Shown: positions 1-7,230, counted from the first letter of the stretch. The stretch is DNA of 10,094 bases from JAGOJE01 sp964553715 (GCA_964553715.1 CAZKKY010000031.1:1-10094), one strand, 5' to 3'. A program made the numbers and translations. The notes: a model not told the origin generated them from the letters alone.

Positions 1-3000
1 GACTAACACATTACTATGCGTTCTAAAGGCAGAATTAATATGGTTTGTCAGTTCTACACTATATTTATGCGAACTCCTCTTCTCTTCAAAAGCTATCCTC
101 TCTAATGCAAACTTTATACCTTCTTGACTTAAAAGATCATTTATAGAGGAGAGCGCCTCTTTTTGAAAAGACGAACGAAAATTCTTTAAAAGCTCCTCAA
201 TCGCATTATCTGCCACAATATCAACAACACCGTTAACAACAAGATTTAATGCTGCTTGCTTAATAGCTTCTTTTACTGTTGCTTTTGCTACTTCCCCACT
301 AACGCTACTACCACTTCCTGATATCATAGCATTACCAGTTTTAGTAGCTCCAGCTGTTATCTCAAGGCCCTTAGAACCTGCCGCTATTGCTTCTTTTTTC
401 GCAGCTAATGATGCTTGTATTTTCTCAATACCATGAGCAACTAAGCTAATCGCCACATTAATTGCTTTGTCTAATCTGTAATTTTTCCAATCAAAATGCT
501 TGATTTCTCCTAAAAAAATATCAAAAGATGTAAATATATCTTTAGCTCCTGATAAAAGTACGGCAGCTAAAACAGGCGTTGTAAGAGATGCAGCAAAAAC
601 TACACCAAGAATTATTTGACCAAGCCCAAGAGTAGCCATCAATGCACCACTCCAAAAATCTGTCGGATATTCTATTGTTGTAACATCATAAAAATGAAAT
701 AACCCTACAGATTCAAAATCTCTTATCTCATGTTCATAATAACTACTCGTTTTTTTCTCTTGCTCTATATCCTCACTATCTCTTAATTTATCTCTGATTA
801 AGGATACATCTCCTATTACAATCCTATGAGTCTCTGGATCAGCATTTTTAATTTTAGAAATTATACCATCCATATTTTTTTGATGGATTTCTAATATTTT
901 AATTTTGTTATTGATTTGTATTAATAATTCGCTCTCACCTATTTTAGGAATAAGTACCTTCATAACTTCAAGAGATGGTATAAGTTGCTGCGCTATTATC
1001 TCTTTAGCAGATGTAATCTCTGAAGATGCATTGATCAAGTAATCAGGAGGACAAGGTTTCTTTGTTCTGCAATAGTCTTCATTAGCCTTACGCAAAATAC
1101 CATAAGCTTTGTAATAATGGGCAGTAAAACAAAAAGAAGGATCTATAGATATAGCAGAGCTTAATAAATCTTGAGCTTTAATATATGATTCACAAAAAGC
1201 ATTAATACCATTTTTAACGATGTAGTTAGGATTAGTATATGTAAAACTACTATGTACATATGATGCTAAAGCCTCAAACTCCTTGTTTGCAGATGCTTCA
1301 TCTATGGCATTTTCAGATAGAGTTAATTTTTTGATAAAAATACCCCACTTCTCTTCTATCTGCGCGCATTTATATTGATGCTCTTTCTGCCCCCTCCATG
1401 GCGAGGTTAATTCACAAAAACGATTAAATAAATTATCTTTTATTTTTAAATTATGAATCTCAACAGCCGCAGCTTGCTTGATTCTTTCAGACTCTAGCAC
1501 ATCTCTTAAAAATTTCATCCTACTCAAACTATCTGCAGAGCCTGTATAATTTTTAAATTTCTCTGGAAGAGTTTCTATATTGATTACTAACTGGGCACTA
1601 CCATCATTGCCGCATCTTGATGTTCTGCCAAAAGCCTGTTCTTCAATCCTTAAATTATTGGGAAGATATGTAACTACTACGTGTAATCCCCCATTTGATT
1701 CAACAATTTTACTGGTTTCAATATCAGTGCCACGACCTGCCAGATTTGTAGCCATGATAACATCTCCAGGTAACAGAGGATCAATTTCTCCTCCCGAACC
1801 TATATCATCACTCCTCATATATAATTTGATTTTTGATGCTGGAAAATTTTGACTTAGGAAAAAATTGTTTATTCTATTACAATCTAAAATAGTCTTCGAA
1901 ATAATTAAAACCGCCCTGTTACTTTGAACACAGCTATTTGCAATATTGTAAATATTATTTAGCCAGAGAAACTCATTTTCTGCTATAATACCTTCAATTT
2001 CTTGAAATTTTTTATCTCTGAAAGTAGGTATGAAGCCTAAATCAACGCCATATTCTTCTTTTAGAAAATTCATACTTTCTTTAGAACCCAAAGTTCCCGT
2101 CATCCCAAATATCTTATTTCCGTATTTTTTGAAAAATCCTAAATTGGAAATAAATTTTGCTACTAAATCTTCAGGCTCAATCTTTAAACTATGTTTGATT
2201 TGCAGGAACTGATGAAGACCACAACTCCATGAAGTATTAGATTGCGTCACTCCCGTATTTGCATAATCAACAGGTGCTATTACTAGCTTACCATCTCTAT
2301 GTAAAAGAACATAATTTACCCCCTCCTCCATTAACTCTGCTTTTAAAATAGAATCTATCCAGACATCCTTTTGTAAGGCGATAAAATCAGACATATAATT
2401 AGGTACTATATCAATGTCTATTTCTGTAATATTATGGGATAATTCCTCTAAATAATTTGATAAACATTCTTTCTTAAATGCTTTTACATCTGAAATTATT
2501 TTTTGACTTTCATTATCAAAAAAAACTATCTGACCATCTTCCTCTTTCAAATGCTGATTCATAAGAGCTAATCTGTTATAGAGTAGCATGAATAGCAGTT
2601 CTAAATATTCACTTCCTGGGAAACCTGAGGAAATCATAGCTATTTTAGACCCCTCATCTATAAACATACTATCTACTTCATCAGCAATTAAAATGTCAAA
2701 AACTCTCTCTCCTCTGGTATTTTGTCTTTCGTATTCATGGCGTAAATAATCAAACTGAAAATTACTCGTATCACCATATACTATATTAGCACTATAACAT
2801 TCTTTAAATTTTTCATGCTGCGTGTAACAATTGTGTGAAACACTAATACCAAAAATATCGAAAAAACTCTTTTTGGATTCAGCTTCCCTTTGTGCTAAAA
2901 TAGGAGAACTAGTTATTATATCTACATGACTATGCCCTATTAATACTTGACTCACTGCAAGCATTGCTGATGTTAAACTCTTTCCTTCTCCGGTCCTAAT

Positions 3001-3513
3001 TTGTAATAGTAAACCATGCTCAGAAGATGATAAAAAATTTATCAGAGATATCATCTGTATATCACGAGGATAGTAACCATCTATCAAATATACAGCCCTG
3101 TTTATCAAAGCAAGAAGTTCTGGAATGTTTTTATTATTAGCAAAAAAATTAGATTCCTTGTAGCATTCCGTTATCAAAGAAATATCTGATAATGAGCATT
3201 CATTAAGTGGTTTGTTAATAAAATCGTAAGTAATAAATTGAGTTTTTAATATAGAAAATTGCTCAAAAATTTCTTTTAGATTATCAATTCTGGAACCAAG
3301 AATTTCAGAACTATTAGTAGCTGTGATTTCTTCATATAACTGCTCTAATGGTTTATCATTGGGCTTGATAAGAATAGTCTCTTTAGCATCTTCATCTATG
3401 ATTGTTTCTTGGTAATTAGAGAATAAATAGTACAATGAATCAAGAGCCTCATTTTCTTGAGGCAAAGGAATAAGACCATTTATAATACTGCTATCTTCAT
3501 CACTATTAAACAT
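1..3513 (-). CDS. SecA-like DEAD-type ATPase fused to a long non-SecA helical C-terminus (3' end outside window)
   Basis: The frame is open for all 1171 codons from an ATG at 3513 to the window edge, so the C-terminus is missing. SecA landmarks appear in the right order: Walker A RTGEGKS (173-179), an LAQREAE segment, a YGDTSNFQFDYLR block like the SecA TYGTNNEFGFDYLR signature, Walker B DEVDSM (278-283), an SCGLHQ block matching SDGLHQ, FGMTGT (469-474), ATNLAGRGTD (588-597), GGLHVV (608-613) and QAFGRTSR (626-633). The Walker B to TGT spacing suggests that a preprotein-binding-domain equivalent is kept. After about residue 650 SecA similarity stops: the region is helical, has a TPR-like stretch around IDPSF (790-794), and carries a hydrophobic segment from W954 followed by WKNY (1009-1012). 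This is not the housekeeping SecA. ATP-driven remodelling or transport of a polypeptide is likely; the substrate is unknown. A GGAG lies 11 nt before the ATG. Confidence 0.93.
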   Translation of the reverse strand, partial: MFNSDEDSSIINGLIPLPQENEALDSLYYLFSNYQETIIDEDAKETILIKPNDKPLEQLYEEITATNSSEILGSRIDNLKEIFEQFSILKTQFITYDFINKPLNECSLSDISLITECYKESNFFANNKNIPELLALINRAVYLIDGYYPRDIQMISLINFLSSSEHGLLLQIRTGEGKSLTSAMLAVSQVLIGHSHVDIITSSPILAQREAESKKSFFDIFGISVSHNCYTQHEKFKECYSANIVYGDTSNFQFDYLRHEYERQNTRGERVFDILIADEVDSMFIDEGSKIAMISSGFPGSEYLELLFMLLYNRLALMNQHLKEEDGQIVFFDNESQKIISDVKAFKKECLSNYLEELSHNITEIDIDIVPNYMSDFIALQKDVWIDSILKAELMEEGVNYVLLHRDGKLVIAPVDYANTGVTQSNTSWSCGLHQFLQIKHSLKIEPEDLVAKFISNLGFFKKYGNKIFGMTGTLGSKESMNFLKEEYGVDLGFIPTFRDKKFQEIEGIIAENEFLWLNNIYNIANSCVQSNRAVLIISKTILDCNRINNFFLSQNFPASKIKLYMRSDDIGSGGEIDPLLPGDVIMATNLAGRGTDIETSKIVESNGGLHVVVTYLPNNLRIEEQAFGRTSRCGNDGSAQLVINIETLPEKFKNYTGSADSLSRMKFLRDVLESERIKQAAAVEIHNLKIKDNLFNRFCELTSPWRGQKEHQYKCAQIEEKWGIFIKKLTLSENAIDEASANKEFEALASYVHSSFTYTNPNYIVKNGINAFCESYIKAQDLLSSAISIDPSFCFTAHYYKAYGILRKANEDYCRTKKPCPPDYLINASSEITSAKEIIAQQLIPSLEVMKVLIPKIGESELLIQINNKIKILEIHQKNMDGIISKIKNADPETHRIVIGDVSLIRDKLRDSEDIEQEKKTSSYYEHEIRDFESVGLFHFYDVTTIEYPTDFWSGALMATLGLGQIILGVVFAASLTTPVLAAVLLSGAKDIFTSFDIFLGEIKHFDWKNYRLDKAINVAISLVAHGIEKIQASLAAKKEAIAAGSKGLEITAGATKTGNAMISGSGSSVSGEVAKATVKEAIKQAALNLVVNGVVDIVADNAIEELLKNFRSSFQKEALSSINDLLSQEGIKFALERIAFEEKRSSHKYSVELTNHINSAFRTHSNVLV

Positions 3514-3538
3514 TTAACTTTTTTCTCCAAAAACTTAA

Positions 3539-3564
3539 AAATTTAAACTTATAGGTTCAAATTT
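3539..3564. promoter_or_regulatory. 26-bp near-perfect palindrome, candidate operator between divergent genes
   Basis: The sequence reads AAATTTrAACyTATArGTTyAAATTT as a consensus of its two strands: 11 of 13 base pairs are symmetric about 3551/3552. It covers the proposed -10 of the minus-strand promoter and ends 5 bp before the TTGACA of the plus-strand promoter, a suitable place for a dimeric regulator controlling both genes. AT-rich DNA produces such symmetry by chance at times, so the position is the stronger argument. Confidence 0.4.
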
Positions 3565-3576
3565 ATTTCTTGACAC
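3548..3576 (-). promoter_or_regulatory. Putative sigma70-type promoter of the SecA-like gene
   Basis: On the minus strand GTGTCA (3576-3571, four of six matches to TTGACA) and TATAAG (3553-3548, five of six matches to TATAAT) are separated by 17 nt, about 35 nt upstream of the ATG at 3513. The -10 box lies in the centre of the 26-bp palindrome, so a protein bound there would block it. Assignment is by consensus only. Confidence 0.4.
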
Positions 3577-3598
3577 ACCTTTAGGTTTATATTAATGT
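3570..3598 (+). promoter_or_regulatory. Putative promoter of the coiled-coil protein gene
   Basis: A perfect TTGACA (3570-3575) is followed after 17 nt by TAATGT (3593-3598), a weak -10. The predicted transcript would start near 3605 and have a leader of about 59 nt. The -35 overlaps the -35 proposed for the divergent SecA-like gene, so the two promoters probably compete or are co-regulated. TATATT at 3588-3593 looks better as a -10 but is only 12 nt from the -35. Confidence 0.4.
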
Positions 3599-3606
3599 CT
3601 GTTTTG

Positions 3607-3616
3607 CATCATGATG
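3607..3616. promoter_or_regulatory. Short perfect palindrome at the start of the leader
   Basis: CATCATGATG is a perfect 10-bp palindrome lying just after the predicted transcription start of the coiled-coil gene. It could be a second regulator half-site pair or the base of a small leader hairpin. It is short enough to be coincidence. Confidence 0.2.
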
Positions 3617-3663
3617 TCAACAAATAAAATGAATTTATTAACAAATTAAATAAGGAGATATAT

Positions 3664-4857
3664 ATGTTAAAACAACAATATGATCAAGCAAAAAAAAATT
3701 ATGTAACCGCTGAAAATGCATATAATAGTGCTAAAACAGACCGTGATAACGCTCAGTCTAATTACAATTCAGCACACTCTACATTCACTACGGCTAACAG
3801 CAATTGGACTAGTGCAAGCACTGCTTATCAGGCCGTAGAAAATTCGCGCAACGACAACAAATATTTTTATAATGTAGAAATAGGAACAAAACATGCAAGA
3901 AGACATTTCGGGATTAAAGGAGAGCCTTATTACACATACCATCAAGAAAGACGTTTTAATGATACTCTGTATAATAAGGATTTGTCTGACGCACAATCTA
4001 GATTAACCAGTGCAGAATCTGCAAAAAATTCTGCTAGTTCTAGTTTGTCTTATGCAAACTCTCATCTAAGCACTATGCAAACAAATCTAACTAATGCAAC
4101 AACAGTACGCGATGATGCTCTTGCTAAGCAAGACGTATCTAAAAAAGCTTGGGAAGCTGAAGAAAAAAGGATACAAGAAGAATTTAAAATACAAGCTAAA
4201 CTTAAAGCTGAAGAAGAATCTAGGATAAAGAAAGCTGAAGAAGAAAAATTAAAACTTGAAGAAGAAGCTAGAATTAAATTAGCCGAAGAAAGACTTAAAG
4301 CTTTAAAAATAGAAGAAGATCATAAAAATGCCCTTCTATCGAATATAGAAAAACTTGATATTGATTTAGATTCTCCTGATTCTTCAGCATTATCTTATGA
4401 AGAAATTTTGCAGCTTTTTGCCAGTAAATATTCTGCTTTATCAGAAGAAAGTAAGACTAGCCTTGTTATGCAACTAATTGAAAAAAGCTCTAAACAACAA
4501 GAAGAGTTTGATCTACTAACTAAAGCTTTAGATATTGGTGTTAATATAGATTTATTAACAGATAGAGTTATAGAAAGTAATAGCGTTGCAGGGATGGAAT
4601 TTTTACTATCAAGTAATGTAGATTTTGGCGCAAAAATAATTAGCATTATTAATGATTCAAAATTAAATGATGAAGCTAAGATTGCAAAAATTCAATTTAT
4701 TGCGGATAACATGCCAAAAGATAGTGATCTTCATCTTGAAGCAGAACATCAGTTATCACTAATATCAGATCAAAAAGAGTATGATATGACAGATCTAGAT
4801 ATTTCAGAAATCAATCTTTTAGGACGTGAAAGTATAGGACCTGAAGATATATCATAG
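3664..4857 (+). CDS. Coiled-coil hairpin protein with a conserved tip motif and acidic end
   Basis: No known family is recognised for this 397-residue protein. Residues 6-55 form eight strict heptads with an aromatic at one core position (Y6, Y13, Y20, R27, Y34, F41, W48, Y55) and Ala at the other (A9 to A51, every seven). Residues 107-152 form seven more with mostly Leu and Ala (L107/A110 to R149/A152). Between them is a 46-residue non-heptad tip containing HFGIKGEPYYTYHQE (81-95), shared with the next gene. Residues 160-220 are a highly charged E/K/A helix, and 221-397 look alpha-helical and compact with an acidic tail. No signal peptide or membrane segment is seen. The start is supported by AAGGAG (3652-3657) 6 nt upstream. 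The first 150 residues probably fold back as an antiparallel helical hairpin presenting the tip to a partner. Function is unknown; a secreted effector or a structural partner of the SecA-like protein are both possible. Confidence 0.9.
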   Translation: MLKQQYDQAKKNYVTAENAYNSAKTDRDNAQSNYNSAHSTFTTANSNWTSASTAYQAVENSRNDNKYFYNVEIGTKHARRHFGIKGEPYYTYHQERRFNDTLYNKDLSDAQSRLTSAESAKNSASSSLSYANSHLSTMQTNLTNATTVRDDALAKQDVSKKAWEAEEKRIQEEFKIQAKLKAEEESRIKKAEEEKLKLEEEARIKLAEERLKALKIEEDHKNALLSNIEKLDIDLDSPDSSALSYEEILQLFASKYSALSEESKTSLVMQLIEKSSKQQEEFDLLTKALDIGVNIDLLTDRVIESNSVAGMEFLLSSNVDFGAKIISIINDSKLNDEAKIAKIQFIADNMPKDSDLHLEAEHQLSLISDQKEYDMTDLDISEINLLGRESIGPEDIS

Positions 4858-4875
4858 AGCATCTTTAATAAAAGA

Positions 4876-4919
4876 CCTTCTCTCAAGCTTGTCACTGGGA
4901 GAAGGCAAATATATTTTTT
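4876..4919 (+). terminator. Rho-independent-like hairpin terminator between the two hairpin-motif genes
   Basis: CCTTCTCTCA (4876-4885) pairs with TGGGAGAAGG (4896-4905) in a 10-bp stem with one T-G wobble and a 10-nt loop. A T6 run lies at 4914-4919, eight bases after the stem. That spacing and the intervening AT-rich DNA make it a weaker than ideal terminator, so partial read-through into the next gene is plausible. No clear promoter is visible between the hairpin and 4942. Confidence 0.6.
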
Positions 4920-4941
4920 AAAAAACTAAAATAGAAATATC

Positions 4942-7095
4942 ATGATAAGCGAAACAGATATAAACAATAGGAAAAGAATCATACTACGTATTAAACAAAA
5001 TTATCTAAATGCCGATGCAAATTTCAGATCCTTAAAAGCAACATATAATCCTATAACAGAGAATAATGTGGTGCAAAACAAAAATCCTAAACATTATGAA
5101 TATGAAGAACAAGCTCAAGAATATTTTTATCGAAAACTATCTCAAAGAGAACTTGTTTGCGCTCAAGGACTGTTAAATAATGCACAAAAGGCTTATATGG
5201 AGGCTTGTATTAAAGATTGTGATGCCAAGCAGATAGAAATAAATTTTATAAAATGCAATCATGGTTATCTACAGGGTCTTAAACAAAATTATGAAGATTC
5301 TATTAATAACTATAATGCTATAGTAGAAAAATACGGGCAATTTAATGCTATTAAAACCGTAGTAATAAGACAACATCATCACAGAATTTTTGGGATTAGA
5401 CTGGTGGAACCTCTTTATTCATACCATGACGAAATCTACTTTGATCTTGAAAAATATAATAAATCTTTAGATTACGCAAAAACTATAGAGGAAAGGGCTA
5501 GAATCGTTTACAAATCTTTCGGTCCAGAATCTAGCAATGCTATAACTAAAAAAATAGCAATATATGCGAAAGCACAAGAAATTAAACCAAACATTAAGAA
5601 AAAAGCTGAAGTTCAAAAAGAGATTCTTGAGGCTTACAAACTCATAGAGTTAGATCCCAGTGATCCATTCGCTTACAACAAGAAAGGTCGAGCACTTAAT
5701 GCCCTTGGCAGTTTTGAAAAAGCAATAGACGAATTTGATTCAGCTATTTCTTTTAACTCATCCATCTTAGCATTTTTTCATAATAAGGGCAATGCGCTAA
5801 AAACTCTCGGGCGTTTAGAAGATGCTTTAGAAGAATACAACAAAGGAATAGCTGTGGAATTAACTACTTATAGACTAGAAAATATTTTCAATAACAAAAG
5901 AGATGTTCTTAAAATTCTTGGCAGGTTTGAAGAAGCAACCGAAATAGATGAAGAACATAGTGATGTTAAAAAAGTACAATACTACTCTAATGATATTGTT
6001 TTTTTAAATAAAAAACATCATACAGTAGAAGAGCTAGGTAAATTTGAAAATGATATATCCGCATGTGATAGAATAATAGCTAAAAACATATATTATATTA
6101 ATGCTTATAATGCTAAAGGTAATATTCTTAAAATTCTTGGCAGGTTTGAAGAAGCAATATTGTCATATGACATGGCAATAACTAAAAACCCAAACTATGC
6201 TCTTTATCACTTAAATAAAGCGCAGCTATTGCAACAGTTAGGAAGAGAAGAAGAAGCTCTAGATCCTTGGAGCAAAGGTTATGAGATATGCAAATTACTT
6301 ATTGCTGAAAAATCTGGTGCTAAATTTGTTAGCCAAAATGGCTGGACATCTTTAGGTATGTTAGTACAAAGCGGCAATATCAAAATGTGCGAATCATTAA
6401 TTATAGGAGGAGCGGAAGTCAATTCTGTAGGTAAAAATGGATCGAAGCCTTTGGATATAGCTATGAAAAGCGGTAACATAGAAATGTGTAAATTACTCAT
6501 TGAAGCTGGTGCTGATGTTAATTTAAATAGTTATGGACCTTTAAGAGACCTCCCAGATGCTTCACGGGAAATATTGATTCAGATCAAAAAAAATGTGGAT
6601 CATTCTCATGGTCTTTTTTGTGATGCTCTTAAAAACGATGATTTTAGCGCTTTTTTAAACCAACCAATCTCTTTAATGACAAGATATTTATCATACAAAA
6701 AATATTTTGATACAAGTGACAAAATATTTCCATCAATAAAAAATTTTAAAGCTTTTTTAGAGCAAAATTTTGATGAAAATGGTAATCATATTCAATCATA
6801 CAATACTAAATTTTCTTCAGATTTTTTTGCTCTTCCACGTCAAATTTTTGAAAGAGAAGTTGTAATCCATAACAAAGGATATGATACACATTTTCTAAAT
6901 GATTTTTATTGTAGTAGATTGAAATGCCAAGTTTTAGGAAAGTGGGATGATCACAATGTTTTTGCCATTAAAGAACTAATGGGTTTAATATCTAGTTATC
7001 TATCTCCGAATGATATAGTAGATCTAGATAACCAAATAATAATTTGTATGATAGGCGTAGCTGAAAATTCTGATGATAGTGACTCTACATCCTGA
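4942..7095 (+). CDS. Helical-hairpin / TPR / ankyrin protein with F-box-like C-terminus
   Basis: The 717 residues are mosaic. Residues 14-190 contain heptad-like arms around two tips; the second (145-179, with IFGIRLVEPLYSYHDE) matches the tip of the preceding gene at about half of its positions. Residues 225-451 hold about six TPR units, some degenerate, with good ones at 241-274, 385-418 and 419-451. Two ankyrin repeats follow (465-495 and 498-528). The rest is helical and ends with ELMGLISSYLSPNDIVDL (678-695), resembling an F-box core. TPR and ankyrin repeats bind proteins; with an F-box-like end this suggests a host-directed adaptor, perhaps for ubiquitin ligases, by analogy with ankyrin/F-box effectors of intracellular bacteria. 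The start is the first ATG after an in-frame stop at 4927; there is no clear Shine-Dalgarno. The C-terminus may be truncated, because an acidic tail continues in another frame after the stop. Confidence 0.9.
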   Translation: MISETDINNRKRIILRIKQNYLNADANFRSLKATYNPITENNVVQNKNPKHYEYEEQAQEYFYRKLSQRELVCAQGLLNNAQKAYMEACIKDCDAKQIEINFIKCNHGYLQGLKQNYEDSINNYNAIVEKYGQFNAIKTVVIRQHHHRIFGIRLVEPLYSYHDEIYFDLEKYNKSLDYAKTIEERARIVYKSFGPESSNAITKKIAIYAKAQEIKPNIKKKAEVQKEILEAYKLIELDPSDPFAYNKKGRALNALGSFEKAIDEFDSAISFNSSILAFFHNKGNALKTLGRLEDALEEYNKGIAVELTTYRLENIFNNKRDVLKILGRFEEATEIDEEHSDVKKVQYYSNDIVFLNKKHHTVEELGKFENDISACDRIIAKNIYYINAYNAKGNILKILGRFEEAILSYDMAITKNPNYALYHLNKAQLLQQLGREEEALDPWSKGYEICKLLIAEKSGAKFVSQNGWTSLGMLVQSGNIKMCESLIIGGAEVNSVGKNGSKPLDIAMKSGNIEMCKLLIEAGADVNLNSYGPLRDLPDASREILIQIKKNVDHSHGLFCDALKNDDFSAFLNQPISLMTRYLSYKKYFDTSDKIFPSIKNFKAFLEQNFDENGNHIQSYNTKFSSDFFALPRQIFEREVVIHNKGYDTHFLNDFYCSRLKCQVLGKWDDHNVFAIKELMGLISSYLSPNDIVDLDNQIIICMIGVAENSDDSDSTS
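5906..5938 (+). repeat. 33-bp exact direct repeat, copy 1, inside the TPR region
   Basis: This 33-bp stretch is identical to 6125-6157 and encodes LKILGRFEEA in both places (residues 323-332 and 396-405). The copies are 219 bp (73 codons) apart, about two TPR units. Identity at every third position, where TPR copies normally diverge, points to recent duplication or gene conversion. Confidence 0.9.
6125..6157 (+). repeat. 33-bp exact direct repeat, copy 2, inside the TPR region
   Basis: This is the second copy of the repeat at 5906-5938, in the same reading frame. Recombination between the two would remove 219 bp (73 codons) without changing frame, so TPR number could vary between strains. 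Confidence 0.9.
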
Positions 7096-7180
7096 TTTTG
7101 ATAGTAGCATAGGAAGTACTAATGATGATCTTGAATTAACTTATATCGGAATAAAAACACATACGAACAAATCTGACTAA
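7073..7180 (+). pseudogene. Out-of-frame acidic tail of the TPR/ankyrin protein, or a 35-codon overlapping ORF
   Basis: After the stop at 7093-7095 another frame reads PDFDSSIGSTNDDLELTYIG and onward to a TAA at 7178-7180. Its acidic, Ser/Asp-rich character continues the ENSDDSDST end of the upstream protein, suggesting that one indel near 7085-7093 cut off the original C-terminus. The same frame has an ATG at 7073, so a 35-codon ORF overlapping the upstream gene by 23 bp is formally possible, but no Shine-Dalgarno supports it. Confidence 0.4.
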
Positions 7181-7230
7181 AAGCTGATGGATCAGAATGA
7201 ATCCTGCCAAGGTAAAGGATAAGGGAAACT

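Noticed and set aside
1580..1852. Plus-strand ORF of 90 codons
   Set aside because: It lies opposite the SecA-like helicase motifs; the complementary frame explains the sequence and this one has no recognisable features.
2030..2212. Plus-strand ORF of 60 codons
   Set aside because: Shadow of the SecA-like gene opposite the FGMTGT region.
3681..3834. DNA tandem repeat encoding the heptads
   Set aside because: The seven-residue periodicity is in the protein only; the 21-bp units are not similar enough in DNA to be a microsatellite or a CRISPR-like array.
3769..3996. Minus-strand ORF of 75 codons
   Set aside because: Antisense shadow of the strictly heptad-repeated coiled coil.
4134..4330. 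E/K/A-rich segment as a TolA-like periplasmic domain
   Set aside because: The composition resembles TolA, but there is no N-terminal membrane anchor or signal peptide, so a charged single helix is the simpler reading.
4395..4646. Minus-strand ORF of 83 codons
   Set aside because: Antisense shadow of the helical C-terminal part of the coiled-coil protein; no ribosome binding site or promoter.
6279..6500. Minus-strand ORF of 73 codons
   Set aside because: Antisense of the two ankyrin repeats; the internal similarity of its ends simply mirrors the repeats.
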